Source: Streptomyces triticagri
GTDB taxonomy: Bacteria; Actinomycetota; Actinomycetes; Streptomycetales; Streptomycetaceae
Direction of reading: 5' to 3'
NCBI RefSeq assembly: GCF_003429565.1
Contig: NZ_QUAK01000117.1
Coordinates: 1 to 36,797 of the forward strand
DNA length: 36,797 bases
This document shows positions 8,326 to 17,002 of the stretch, piece after piece (within the stretch, counting starts at the first letter, position 1; every line of letters starts with the position of its first letter). The notes below the pieces were generated by a model. It saw only the letters and a list, made by a program, of their open reading frames with translations, was not told the origin of the DNA and made no database searches. A program made the translations under genes and the position numbers.

Positions 8326-9118
8326 CCTGCACCACCACCCTCTTGGTGGCGACGGCCTGCAGCACGCGCCCCGCGCCGATCAGGGCGAGCGCCCAGCCGG
8401 CCTGGAAGGCGAACGCCCCGAGCAGGTCGATTCCGGTCCGCTTGCCGAGGAACACATCGGCGGGCACCTGCAGGAACGAGGACCACGGCAGCGCGCGGGC
8501 GAGCTCGCCGAGCGCACCCGGGAACACGTTCAGCGGCAGCAGCATCCCCGAGAAGAACATCCCGCCCAGCCAGGCGATCTGAGCCACCCCCGCCCCGTCG
8601 AGCAGCCAGAACGCCGAGAGCGCCACCAGATAGCGCACCGCGAAGCTGACGACGACCCCGAGCGCGACCGCCACCAGGAACGCGACCCACACCAGCGGAT
8701 CGCCCGGCAGCGCGAGCTCGAAGGCCAGCGAGCCGATCACCATCGGAACGATGCCGCGACCCAGGAAATGAAACAGGGCACGCCCCAAGTCACCGGCCAG
8801 CCACCACAGTTGGAGATCCACCGGACGGTACAGATCGATCGCGATGTCGCCGGTGCGGATGCGCTCGATCAGCTCGTCCTCGAAGCCGCCGCCCATCATG
8901 GCGCAGGTCGCGAGCAGCGCCTGGCCGAGCCAGACGAAGGTGAGCGCCTCGGCCTGGTCGTAGCCCCCGAGCTGCGGGCGCTCGGACCAGAGCGCGATGT
9001 ACGTGTACGCCAGGACGAAACCGAAGACCGTGTTGGTGAAGACTCCCGCCGCGGTGGCCACCCGATAGGTGGCGTAGCGGCGGAATCCACTGGCGGCGAC
9101 TGCCGCGTACAGCCGCAC
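8318..9118 (-). CDS. ABC-2 exporter permease, first subunit
   Basis: First gene of the exporter operon, 266 residues, with about six membrane segments. It shares with the second permease the cytoplasmic pattern seen here as ELIERIRTGDIAIDLYRPVDLQ. The GTG start at 9118 (residues VRLYAAVAASGFRRY) has an excellent GGAGG-type site 8 nt upstream. The reading frame stays open far beyond 9118 antisense to the penicillin-binding protein gene, but only the part to 9118 has the family sequence. It is divergent from the class A PBP gene, with a 225-nt gap that must hold both promoters. Confidence 0.88.
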   Translation of the reverse strand: MRLYAAVAASGFRRYATYRVATAAGVFTNTVFGFVLAYTYIALWSERPQLGGYDQAEALTFVWLGQALLATCAMMGGGFEDELIERIRTGDIAIDLYRPVDLQLWWLAGDLGRALFHFLGRGIVPMVIGSLAFELALPGDPLVWVAFLVAVALGVVVSFAVRYLVALSAFWLLDGAGVAQIAWLGGMFFSGMLLPLNVFPGALGELARALPWSSFLQVPADVFLGKRTGIDLLGAFAFQAGWALALIGAGRVLQAVATKRVVVQGG

Positions 9119-9343
9119 GTCCGTTGCCCCTCCTCCTCGGCCAAAGAGCACGACCCTAGCCCTGGACGGCGGGTGCGCGCCAAGGAATTTCACCCGGGCG
9201 GCCGACGGCAGGGGCGCAACGGCTCCGCGCCGTCCGCGTTGGTCACTGGACGCGGGTCCACAGTGCCGACGCTGTGGGGGAGCCGTGCGGGCACGTTTCC
9301 GCAGGGCCGGGCGTACCACGGTGAATCGGGAGTTCCGGCACAG

Positions 9344-11695
9344 ATGAGTGACGAGTCGCAGCAGCACGGCACCGGCGACGAGCGGCCCGCCACCGATCCG
9401 GGCGGAGCCGCGGCCTCCGCCGGGCCCAAGCCGTCCACCGGGCCCAAGCCTGCCACCGAGCCCAAGAAGCAGCGCCCCAAGCGCACCGGTTGGCGCCGCC
9501 TGGTGCCGACCTGGCGGATGGTCCTCGGCACCCTCCTGGGGCTGCTGATCCTGCTCGGCGGCGCCTTCCTGGCCGGCTATCTGATCGTGGACATCCCGCC
9601 CGCCAACGCCGCCGCGACCAAGCAGAGCAACGTCTACCTCTACGCCGACGGCACTCAACTCGCCCGCGACGGCGAGGTGAACCGCGAGAACGTCCAGCTC
9701 AGCCAGGTCCCGAAGAAGGTGCAGCACGCCGTACTGGCCGCCGAGGACCGCGACTTCCACTCGGAGTCCGCCGTCGACCCGCAGGCGATGCTGCGCGCCG
9801 CCTGGAACACGGTGACCGGCAAGGGCCGCCAGTCCGGCTCCACGATCACCCAGCAGTACGTGAAGAACTACTACCTCGACCAGGACCAGACCCTGACCCG
9901 CAAGGTCAAGGAGTTCTTCATCGCCATCAAGCTGGACCGCCAGGTCAGCAAGGACGACATCCTGCAGGGCTATCTGAACACCAGCTACTTCGGCCGCAAC
10001 GCCTACGGCATCCAGGCCGCAGCCCAGTCGTACTTCGGCAAGGACGTCGGCGACATCAGCACCGCCCAGGGCGCCTATCTCGCGACCCTGCTCAACTCGC
10101 CCAACGCGTACGACGTCACCGCACATCCGGAGAACAGGCCGCGCGCCCTCGCCCGCTGGAACTACGTCCTGGACGGCATGGTCGACAAGGAATGGCTGAG
10201 CCCCAAGTCCCGTGCCGCCATGGAGTTCCCGAAGCCGAAGGAGGCGAAGGGCGCCGCGGGCCTCTCGGGCCAGCGCGGCTATCTGGTGAAGGCCGTCGAG
10301 GACTATCTCGCCGAGCAGAAGATCCTCGACGCGGACACCCTGGCCAGGGGCGGCTACCGGATCACCACCACTCTCGACCCCGACCGCCAGGACGCCTTCG
10401 TGGACGCGGTCGACGAGCAGCTGATGTCCAAGGTCGACCGAGATGCCCGCAAGATCGACCGGAACGTGCGGGCCGGCGGCGCCGCCATCGACACCGCGAG
10501 CGGCGAGGTCGTCGCCATGTACGGCGGCATCGACTACACGAAGCAGTACGTGAACAACGCCACCCGGCGCGACTACCAAGTCGGCTCCACCTTCAAGCCG
10601 TTCGTCTTCACCGCCGCGGCCGTGCACGACTCGACCACCCAGGACGGCCGCCCCATCACCCCCAACACGGTCTACGACGGCACCAACCGCCGCCCGGTGC
10701 AGGGCTGGGACGGCGGCCACTACGCACCCGCCAACGAGGACGACGCCGACTACGGCAGCATCACCGTGAGCACCGCCACGGACCGCTCCGTCAACTCGGT
10801 GTACGCGCAGATGGCCGTCGACGTGGGCTCCGACAAGGTCCGCGACACCGCGATCGACCTCGGCATCCCCGCGAGCACCCCGGACCTGAACGAGTCCCCG
10901 TCGATCGCGCTCGGCCCGTCCACCGCAAGCGTCCTCGACATGGCCGAGGCGTACGCGACGCTCGCCAACCACGGCCGGCACGGCCCGTACACCCTCGTCG
11001 AGCGCATCACCAAGGACGGCAAGGAGATCGACCTGCCGGACGGGAACACCCGGCAGGCGGTCGACCGGGAGGCCGCGGACACCACCACATCGATGCTGCG
11101 CAGCGTCGTCGACGGCGGTACGGGCACGGCGGCTCAGGCCGCGGGACGGCCGGCCGCCGGCAAGACGGGCACGGCGGAGGAGGACAAGGCGGCCTGGTTC
11201 GCCGGGTACACACCCGATCTGGCGACCGTGGTCGCGGTGATGGGCCAGGACCCGGACACGGCCGTGCAGACCCCGCTGTACGGGGCGCTCGGGGAGGCGC
11301 GGATCAACGGCGGCGGCTTCCCGGCCCGTATCTGGGCGCAGTTCACCCGTGAGGCCCTGGAGGGTGAGCCGGTCCGCGACTTCGACCTGCGGATGCAGGA
11401 CGGCGCCGACGAACCGCCCCCGCCCGTACCGCCCGAGGAGCAGCCGGAACCGGAGCCGGATGAGTCCACGCAGGGCCCGTCGGACGGCCCGTCCGCGCCC
11501 CCGTCCGAGGCGCCCACCGGCACTCCGTCCGCCCCGGAGCCGGAGACACCGGACCAGGGCGGCACCGAGGGACAGGACCAGGAGCGGCCGGGCGACACCG
11601 GCGGAGACGCCCCGGAAGGCGGTGACGGCGGCACTCTGGGCGGGCCGACGGGCCAGGGCATCCTCGGCCGCCCGGACCGGCGCGCACCGCAGTGA
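9344..11695 (+). CDS. class A penicillin-binding protein (transglycosylase/transpeptidase)
   Basis: Bifunctional peptidoglycan synthase of 783 residues. It polymerises lipid II and cross-links the stem peptides outside the membrane. A proline/lysine-rich cytoplasmic N-terminus (1-58) precedes one membrane anchor (about 59-83). The glycosyltransferase domain has catalytic E134 in AAEDRDFHSE and the GSTITQQ motif. The transpeptidase domain has S415-T-F-K418, S482-V-N484 and K607-T-G-T-A. After about residue 690 comes a 90-residue tail rich in P, E, D, G and T, presumably disordered. The ATG at 9344 gives the normal N-terminus; its GGGAG site is distant (13 nt), so a nearby alternative start cannot be excluded. 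Confidence 0.95.
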   Translation: MSDESQQHGTGDERPATDPGGAAASAGPKPSTGPKPATEPKKQRPKRTGWRRLVPTWRMVLGTLLGLLILLGGAFLAGYLIVDIPPANAAATKQSNVYLYADGTQLARDGEVNRENVQLSQVPKKVQHAVLAAEDRDFHSESAVDPQAMLRAAWNTVTGKGRQSGSTITQQYVKNYYLDQDQTLTRKVKEFFIAIKLDRQVSKDDILQGYLNTSYFGRNAYGIQAAAQSYFGKDVGDISTAQGAYLATLLNSPNAYDVTAHPENRPRALARWNYVLDGMVDKEWLSPKSRAAMEFPKPKEAKGAAGLSGQRGYLVKAVEDYLAEQKILDADTLARGGYRITTTLDPDRQDAFVDAVDEQLMSKVDRDARKIDRNVRAGGAAIDTASGEVVAMYGGIDYTKQYVNNATRRDYQVGSTFKPFVFTAAAVHDSTTQDGRPITPNTVYDGTNRRPVQGWDGGHYAPANEDDADYGSITVSTATDRSVNSVYAQMAVDVGSDKVRDTAIDLGIPASTPDLNESPSIALGPSTASVLDMAEAYATLANHGRHGPYTLVERITKDGKEIDLPDGNTRQAVDREAADTTTSMLRSVVDGGTGTAAQAAGRPAAGKTGTAEEDKAAWFAGYTPDLATVVAVMGQDPDTAVQTPLYGALGEARINGGGFPARIWAQFTREALEGEPVRDFDLRMQDGADEPPPPVPPEEQPEPEPDESTQGPSDGPSAPPSEAPTGTPSAPEPETPDQGGTEGQDQERPGDTGGDAPEGGDGGTLGGPTGQGILGRPDRRAPQ

Positions 11696-11717
11696 GGGGC
11701 GGGGGCGCCGAGGACTG

Positions 11718-12059
11718 CTACAGGTACAGGCCCGTCGAGTCCTCGGAGCCCTCGAAGCGGTCCGCGGCCACGGCGTGCAGATCGCGCTCGCGCATCAGGA
11801 GGTAGGCGATGCCGCGCACCTCGACCTCGGCGCGGTCCTCCGGGTCGTACAGGACGCGGTCGCCCGGCTCCACGGTGCGGACGTTCTGCCCGACGGCGAC
11901 GACCTCGGCCCAGCCGAGGCGCTTGCCGACGGCGGCGGTCGCGGGGATCACGATGCCGCCGGTGGAGCGCCGCTCGCCCTCCGGGATGTCGGTCCTGACG
12001 AGCACCCGGTCGTGCAGCATCCGGATGGGCAGCTTGTCGTGGTGGGTGTTCTCGCTCAC
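11718..12059 (-). CDS. GroES-fold co-chaperonin-like protein
   Basis: A 113-residue protein with a GroES fold: KLPIRMLHDRVLVRTDIPEGERRSTGGIVIPATA (residues 9-42, covering the first strand and mobile loop), then WAEVVAVGQNVRTVEPGDRVLYDPEDRAEVEVRGIAYLLMRERDLHAV. It is longer than true GroES by about 15 residues at the C-terminus, and no groEL lies beside it. That suggests the stand-alone GroES-like paralog found in many Streptomyces rather than the main co-chaperonin. Whether it caps GroEL is unknown. GTG start, with TAGGTT 6 nt upstream (leaderless). It is convergent with the PBP gene, with a 22-nt gap. Confidence 0.85.
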   Translation of the reverse strand: MSENTHHDKLPIRMLHDRVLVRTDIPEGERRSTGGIVIPATAAVGKRLGWAEVVAVGQNVRTVEPGDRVLYDPEDRAEVEVRGIAYLLMRERDLHAVAADRFEGSEDSTGLYL

Positions 12060-12065
12060 GCCTCG

Positions 12066-12071
12066 AACCTA
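12066..12071 (-). promoter_or_regulatory. -10 hexamer of leaderless GroES-like gene
   Basis: TAGGTT on the minus strand ends 6 nt before the GTG at 12059. It lies just after the stop codon region of the DUF3618 gene. Confidence 0.5.
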
Positions 12072-12102
12072 CCTGCACCCGTGCCCCGCCGCGGCGGGCG
12101 GG

Positions 12103-12423
12103 TCAGCCCCGGCGGCGGCGGGAGGAGACGACCAGCAGGCCGACCAGGCCGACGGCCATCAGGGCGACCGGCACGACCCGCTCCAGGCGCGGGGTGCCCT
12201 CCTCGTTCACGAACTTGGACCGTACGTCGCTGACCGCGCGGTTGGCCCCGACGTAGGCACGGCCGAGGGTCTGGTCGACGCTGCCGACGACCCGGGCCTT
12301 CGCGTCGCCGACGATCGTCTTCGGGTGCACCCGAACGCCGATCTCGTCGAGGGTCTCGGCCAGCCGCGAGCGCCGTTCTTCGATGTCCGCCTCGATCTCG
12401 GCGGGAGTCCTGGCATCCGACAC
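12103..12423 (-). CDS. DUF3618 membrane-anchored protein
   Basis: A 106-residue protein of the DUF3618 family. The N-terminal motif RTPAEIEADIEERRSRLAETLDEIG (residues 5-29, best seen as PAEIEADI and RLAETLDE) is the family signature. It is followed by an amphipathic stretch and one C-terminal membrane span (VVPVALMAVGLVGLLVV) ending in a short arginine-rich tail. The GTG at 12423 follows GGAAAGG; the longer open frame is antisense to bcp and not supported. Its function is unknown. It is divergent from the peroxiredoxin gene, a common pairing in Streptomyces. Confidence 0.85.
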   Translation of the reverse strand: MSDARTPAEIEADIEERRSRLAETLDEIGVRVHPKTIVGDAKARVVGSVDQTLGRAYVGANRAVSDVRSKFVNEEGTPRLERVVPVALMAVGLVGLLVVSSRRRRG

Positions 12424-12579
12424 CGCGCTGCCTTTCCGTCGTCGTACGTCCGGCTGTCGTTCCGATCCGTGGACGGATCGTCTCTGGTCTGTGGACAGTC
12501 TGTCAGCTCCGGCCGGAACGCACCGCACAGCACCCCCATTACGCTCAGGTGCAACGACCACCTCAGCGAGGAGACCCTG

Positions 12580-13047
12580 ATGAGCGAGCGCCTGCAGCCC
12601 GGCGACACCGCACCTGCCTTCACCCTGCCCGACGCCGACGGCAACGAGGTCTCGCTTGCGGACCACAAGGGCCGCAAGGTCATCGTGTACTTCTACCCGG
12701 CCGCCCTGACCCCCGGCTGCACCAAGCAGGCCTGCGACTTCACCGACAATCTGGATGTGCTCGCCGGCGCGGGCTACGACGTCATCGGCGTCTCGCCCGA
12801 CAAGCCGGAGAAGCTCGCCAAGTTCCGCGAGAAGGAGGACCTCAAGGTCACCCTGGTCGGCGACCCGTCCAAGGAGATCCTCGAGGCGTACGGGGCCTTC
12901 GGCGAGAAGAAGCTCTACGGCAAGACGGTCACCGGGGTGATCCGTTCCACCGTGGTGGTGGACGAGGAGGGCAAGGTCGAGCGTGCGCTGTACAACGTGA
13001 AGGCCACCGGCCACGTCGCGAAGATCATCAAGGACCTGGGGATCTGA
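12580..13047 (+). CDS. bcp: thioredoxin-dependent peroxiredoxin (Bcp/PrxQ)
   Basis: Thiol peroxidase that reduces hydrogen peroxide and organic peroxides, recycled by thioredoxin. The 155-residue protein has the AhpC/TSA fold: GDTAPAFTLPDADG, KVIVYFYPAALTPGCTKQACDF with peroxidatic C47 and resolving C52 (the PrxQ spacing), and GVIRSTVVVDEEG. The normal family motif has a lysine and asparagine before TPGC; here it reads AAL, a mild variation. GAGGAG lies 7 nt before the ATG. Length and architecture are complete. Confidence 0.95.
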   Translation: MSERLQPGDTAPAFTLPDADGNEVSLADHKGRKVIVYFYPAALTPGCTKQACDFTDNLDVLAGAGYDVIGVSPDKPEKLAKFREKEDLKVTLVGDPSKEILEAYGAFGEKKLYGKTVTGVIRSTVVVDEEGKVERALYNVKATGHVAKIIKDLGI

Positions 13048-13169
13048 GCATCCCGGGGCGCGGCTGATCGGTACATGCCCACCCGGTAGGGTCCGGCCCG
13101 TACGGATCAACGGACCTCCGGGCCGGGCACACGTCCGGGCGGGGGCACGACAGTGCGGGGGCGGGCGCG

Positions 13170-14213
13170 GTGCCGCGTTGGGCGAGGCTGACGGTGGCGG
13201 CGGTGATCGTGCTCGGCCTGGCCGGGTACGGCACATTCCCGTACGCCAAGGACTGGTGGCTGAGCCGCGAGGTGTGCGGCGGCGCGCTGCCCGACGACGC
13301 GGTCGACGCGCTCAGCCCCGACTCCGGTGAGCACCACCTCGCAGAGTCCGACGAGAAGCGCGTCGGCGCCCTGGGCAGCTACCGCTGCGAGCTCAGCTAC
13401 GACCGGGGCGAGGATGCGCCGCCCGCCTCGGTCTTCAGCGTCACCGCGGACACTCGGCGCGACCCCCAGGACGCCTCCCTGTGGGGGACGTTCGAGGACG
13501 AGGGCTGGTCGGCCGTCTCGCCGCTGCCCGACGGCATGCCCGGATTCATCGACGACTCCGGCGCCGTACAGCTGATGGCGAAGTGCCCCGAGCTCGGCAA
13601 GGACGACGACGGGCGTCCGCGGCGGATCCTGGTGCGCACGGCGGCCGGCTGGGACGCGGACCGGAAGGCGCCCGATGCACTGGTCGGTGTCGCGGTGGCG
13701 GCCGCCAACCGTGCGTCGGAGCAACTGGGCTGCGGCGCGAAGCCGTTCAAGAAGACCGGGAAGGTCAGGTCCACCGACCCGGAGCCGGTCGCGCTCGAGC
13801 CGTCGAAGGCCGCCGGGACCGTCTGCGCGGCCTTCGCCGAGGCGGACCTGCCGGCCGGCACCAAGCTGCGCCCGAGGTCCAACTCCTCGGCCCCCGTGGC
13901 CCGTTGCGAACTGGTCAAGGGCGGCGACAGAGCCCCGAAGGCGGTCTTCGGCGCCTGGTACGGGGACTGGAGCAAGCGCCTGATCCACGAGGACACCCAC
14001 GGACACCCGCGCCGCCCCGACACGGCGACCGCACGCTGCGACGGCGAGACGGCCGTCTTCGACGGCTGGGCGGAGGACGACTTCGGCCTGACCGACCGTC
14101 AAGTCCGTGCCCTGATAGCCGATTTCTCCTCCGCCGAGACCACCCACCGCAAGTGCACGTCCCTCACCCGCCCAACCCCACCAGCCGTCAAATCCAGCCC
14201 GTCCGGCGTTTGA
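13170..14213 (+). CDS. Streptomyces-type membrane-anchored protein, unknown function
   Basis: A 347-residue protein with an N-terminal membrane anchor (about residues 6-22, LTVAAVIVLGLAGYGTF) and a long extracellular part. That part is built of two similar halves, each with a CxL-type cysteine pair (CELSYDR and CELVKGG, plus CGGALP and CAAFAEADLP), suggesting an internal duplication. I recognise no enzyme motif. GTG start, with no clear ribosome binding site. The last six codons and the stop (SSPSGV, TGA) come from a dispersed intergenic repeat, so the C-terminus is probably not conserved. It is convergent with the next minus-strand gene. Confidence 0.75.
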   Translation: MPRWARLTVAAVIVLGLAGYGTFPYAKDWWLSREVCGGALPDDAVDALSPDSGEHHLAESDEKRVGALGSYRCELSYDRGEDAPPASVFSVTADTRRDPQDASLWGTFEDEGWSAVSPLPDGMPGFIDDSGAVQLMAKCPELGKDDDGRPRRILVRTAAGWDADRKAPDALVGVAVAAANRASEQLGCGAKPFKKTGKVRSTDPEPVALEPSKAAGTVCAAFAEADLPAGTKLRPRSNSSAPVARCELVKGGDRAPKAVFGAWYGDWSKRLIHEDTHGHPRRPDTATARCDGETAVFDGWAEDDFGLTDRQVRALIADFSSAETTHRKCTSLTRPTPPAVKSSPSGV

Positions 14214-14330
14214 GACATCTTTCGGCCCGTGCGGCGCTTGAGGAGATCCTTTCAGCCCGTCCGGCGTTTGAGGACATCTATCAGCCCGTCCGGCGTTTGA
14301 GGACGAGGCCGCCAGGCCGACGGCCTGAAA
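14195..14330 (+). repeat. four direct copies of a dispersed 20-30 bp repeat plus tail hairpin
   Basis: Copies with core CCGTCCGGCGTTTGAGGA start near 14195, 14222, 14252 and 14281, about 30 bp apart; the second copy is diverged (GTGCGGCGCTTGAGGA). The last copy continues into GACGAGGCC and a small hairpin AGGCCGACGGCCT. The first copy overlaps the end of the upstream coding region and provides its stop. Related copies lie at 21033-21135 and, inverted, at 4752-4803. The block sits between convergent genes. Confidence 0.8.
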
Positions 14331-14390
14331 ACACGACCCACCCCCCACCGGTGGCCGGCAAACCGAACCCCCCACCCCCCGGCCGGAGGC

Positions 14391-15488
14391 TCACCGTAGC
14401 CACCACCCCCGCACATACGCGTTCTCGCACAGCCCCCGAAGCTCACCCGCCCGCGCCTCCCGCACACCCCGATCACGAACCCACCCGTCCAGCACCCGAA
14501 GGATCTGCCCACGCCCGTCGAAGAGGTCCCCGTCCAGCTTCCCGGACGGCGCACGCCGCGCCGAATCACCCATCGGCGGCCGGGACTTCACCAGCCGTGA
14601 GGCCGGCACGTACGCGCCCCGGACATGCCGGCGCACCTCCCGGTCGAAACCGGCCATGTCCTCGATCCCGCCGTCCTGGCCATGGTCGTAGCGGTACTGC
14701 AGGAGTTCGGCGATGCGCTCTGCGCTGCCCTTCAGGTCCCACTCCACCCGCCACGACTCCCCGGCCGTACGGCCGGGCAGCAGCGCCCGGTCGTCCAGAC
14801 GCTCCAAGTAGTGCGCGAGATAGGCGCGTTCGGCGTCGTACAGGATCGCGAACGCCTCCGGGCCCCGGGCGAGTTCACGGGTCAGAACGGCCAGCGCGCT
14901 GAGCCTTCCGGGCGCCGCCGGCGGCCTGTACTCGTGGATCGGATGGGCCTCGTCCGGGTGCAGGAAGCGCCCGACCTTGCCGGCACTGCCGTCCCGCGCG
15001 ATGTCCGCGGCGGTGTACACGGGCGCGCCGGGCTCGCGGATGTCGGTGACGCCCTGCCGCGCACGGTCCACGGGCTGGCTCGCCAGCATCCGCGCGACGT
15101 ACGGAGCCATCTCGGCCGGCGGCCCCTCCTCGGTGAATGCCTGCACCACCGCGTACGAGGCCCGTGCCTGCGCGGGCGACAGCGGGCGGCCCGCCGCGGG
15201 CACGGTGGCCGCGACGACCGCCCGGCCGAGCGCCTCGGCGCCGTCTCCGCACACCTTCTCGTGGCCGAGCAGCCTGCGCACATCGGCCAGCCGCGCCAGA
15301 TCGTCACCGGGATCGAGGGCCTTGGTGGCGGCCACCGGATCGTCCCCGAGCCGTTTCGCGGACGCCGGTACGGACGCGCATCCGCCGCCCGCGAGCCGCG
15401 GCACACCCACCCCCGCCGTGACCACCAGCGCGAGCGCCGCCCCCGCCACGTACCACCGTCGCCGACCACCCCGTATCCACTCGCGCAT
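14391..15488 (-). CDS. membrane-anchored or secreted protein, unknown function
   Basis: A 365-residue protein with an arginine-rich N-terminus (REWIRGGRRR) and one hydrophobic segment (residues 13-33), so it is probably exported or anchored with the bulk outside. A cysteine at residue 37 (AGGGCASV) is not a convincing lipobox. The remainder is helical and charged, with no motif I recognise. The ATG at 15488 is preceded by TAACCT at 6 nt and no Shine-Dalgarno, so it is likely leaderless. It is convergent with the upstream plus-strand gene, with the repeat block between them. Confidence 0.78.
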   Translation of the reverse strand: MREWIRGGRRRWYVAGAALALVVTAGVGVPRLAGGGCASVPASAKRLGDDPVAATKALDPGDDLARLADVRRLLGHEKVCGDGAEALGRAVVAATVPAAGRPLSPAQARASYAVVQAFTEEGPPAEMAPYVARMLASQPVDRARQGVTDIREPGAPVYTAADIARDGSAGKVGRFLHPDEAHPIHEYRPPAAPGRLSALAVLTRELARGPEAFAILYDAERAYLAHYLERLDDRALLPGRTAGESWRVEWDLKGSAERIAELLQYRYDHGQDGGIEDMAGFDREVRRHVRGAYVPASRLVKSRPPMGDSARRAPSGKLDGDLFDGRGQILRVLDGWVRDRGVREARAGELRGLCENAYVRGWWLR

Positions 15489-15494
15489 CCGCGC

Positions 15495-15500
15495 AGGTTA
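15495..15500 (-). promoter_or_regulatory. -10 hexamer of leaderless minus-strand gene
   Basis: TAACCT (TANNNT) on the minus strand lies 6 nt before the ATG at 15488, in the 26-nt gap after the SGNH hydrolase stop. Confidence 0.5.
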
Positions 15501-15514
15501 GCCAGCGGGCCGGG

Positions 15515-16861
15515 TCAGAGCTCGGCCGGGGTGGAGCCCTTCAGATGGCTCAGGTTGAACGCCTCGCCCATTTTGCGGAAGCCGGCGTCGCTCGGGTGCA
15601 GATGGTCGCCCGAGTCGAATGGGGCGCGGAGCTTCACCGGCTGGTACGGGTCGCGCAGGGCGCGGTCGAAGTCGACGACCTCGTCGAAGACCTTGCCGGA
15701 ACGGATCTGCGTGTTGACCGCCCGCCGTACGGCGTCCAACTGCGGGCTGTAGCCGCGGTGTCCACCGAACGGCATCAGCGTCGCACCGACCACGCGCAGT
15801 CCACGCGCATGCGCCTGGCGGGTCAACTCCCGCAGCCCGTCGGTGATCTTCTGCGGATCCGTCTGATGCGGGTTGCGCAGGATGTCATTGACGCCGAGGG
15901 CGATCACGACGGCCTTGACGCCGCTGCGGCCCAGTACGTCGCGCTGGAAGCGGGACAGGCCGCTGGGGTTGTCCGCGGGCCGCCCGAGCCCGTCCGACAG
16001 GACGCGGTTGCCACTGATGCCCTGATTGATCACGCTGTAGCGCGGAGCCCCCGCCTCGTCGCGCAGCCGGTCCGAAAGGACGTCGGTCCAGCGGCTGTTG
16101 GCGCCCATCGTCGCGGATATCCCGTCGGTGAGCGAGTCGCCGATGACGACCACCGTGCCGTCCGCCTCGCGGCTCAGCACGTCGACCGCGGTCAGATAGC
16201 GCCAGTACGGGCTCTGCTGCGTGTACGCGTCGCCCCGCGGGTCCTCCGTGCGGTCCCCGCGCGCCACGTACGAGATCTGCCGCGCGTGCGGGTGGTACGT
16301 GACCGGACCGGACGCGGTCGGCGAGAAGGTGGTGACCAGCAGGTCCGCGTCCGACGGCACCTGGAGGCGGGCCGCGTCGCTGACCACCTGCTCGCCGGGC
16401 GCGATCACCACCGAGTGGTTGCCGCCGAAGGTCAGCCGCCGCAGTGTGCCGGCCGCCGCCGTCGGGTTGCTCGGCGCGGCCGCGACCGCCACCGAACCGT
16501 GCGTGATGGACAGCGGCTCCTGCCCGTACAGATTCGACAGTGTGATCCGTACGCTGCTGCCGCCGACGCTGGTGTGCACGACGTTACGTATGGAACGCCC
16601 CGGGTAACCGCGCAGCGTGCGGGGCTCCGCCCCCGCGGGCGAGGAGGACCAGGTGCCCACCCAGGAGCCCGAGGACGCCGGTGCCGCCGAACTCTGCGGG
16701 GTGCGCCCGCCCGCCTGCACTCCGCCGTCGTCCCCGTCCCGGGCCGCCACCACATAGATGGCCACGGAGACAAGCAGCACAAGGGCCACCATGCCGGCCA
16801 GCAGGGCGCTGCTCCGCACGGGCGACAAGCCCCCGAGGCCCCCCTCGTCGCGCCTGGTCAT
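15515..16861 (-). CDS. secreted SGNH/GDSL-family hydrolase
   Basis: Exported esterase or lipase-like hydrolase, 448 residues. An N-terminal membrane anchor or signal (residues about 16-38, rich in L, V and A) is followed by a serine/alanine linker and a beta-rich N-terminal domain. The SGNH domain then has block I G241-D-S243-L-T-D-G with nucleophile S243, block III NQGISGNRVL, block IV ALGVNDI, and block V with D419 and H422 in SGDHLHPSD. The substrate is unknown; homologs act on sugar esters or lipids. The start at 16861 begins MTRRDEGG after GGAG; upstream in-frame ATGs exist (16963, 16927) but lack such support. It is divergent from the DUF445 gene. Confidence 0.9.
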   Translation of the reverse strand: MTRRDEGGLGGLSPVRSSALLAGMVALVLLVSVAIYVVAARDGDDGGVQAGGRTPQSSAAPASSGSWVGTWSSSPAGAEPRTLRGYPGRSIRNVVHTSVGGSSVRITLSNLYGQEPLSITHGSVAVAAAPSNPTAAAGTLRRLTFGGNHSVVIAPGEQVVSDAARLQVPSDADLLVTTFSPTASGPVTYHPHARQISYVARGDRTEDPRGDAYTQQSPYWRYLTAVDVLSREADGTVVVIGDSLTDGISATMGANSRWTDVLSDRLRDEAGAPRYSVINQGISGNRVLSDGLGRPADNPSGLSRFQRDVLGRSGVKAVVIALGVNDILRNPHQTDPQKITDGLRELTRQAHARGLRVVGATLMPFGGHRGYSPQLDAVRRAVNTQIRSGKVFDEVVDFDRALRDPYQPVKLRAPFDSGDHLHPSDAGFRKMGEAFNLSHLKGSTPAEL

Positions 16862-17002
16862 GCTGCGTTTATCTCCTCGGACAGAGGGAGCCCGAGGCTC
16901 CGATTGGACAATCCCATTTTGCGGCATGCCGCCGGGGGCTGCGCACGGCACCCCCCGGCACAACAGACGCCGGGAACTCGTGGTTCGTTCCAGGAGTAGC
17001 TG

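Noticed and set aside
7958..9343. Long open frame extending the penicillin-binding protein upstream
   Set aside because: It is antisense to two well-supported ABC permease genes and has no protein-like features; the PBP begins at 9344.
9119..10981. Long minus-strand open frame antisense to the PBP gene and continuous with the first ABC permease
   Set aside because: It is valine/glycine/leucine-rich mirror-frame sequence typical of high-GC DNA; the permease starts at GTG 9118 after a strong ribosome site.
14195..14310. Possible CRISPR array (regular ~30-bp repeats)
   Set aside because: Repeats are nearly contiguous with no unique spacers of constant length, and no cas genes are present.
16921..16932. 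12-bp perfect palindrome GCGGCATGCCGC between the SGNH hydrolase and DUF445 genes
   Set aside because: Short GC palindromes are expected by chance in such DNA, and its position fits no clear promoter element.
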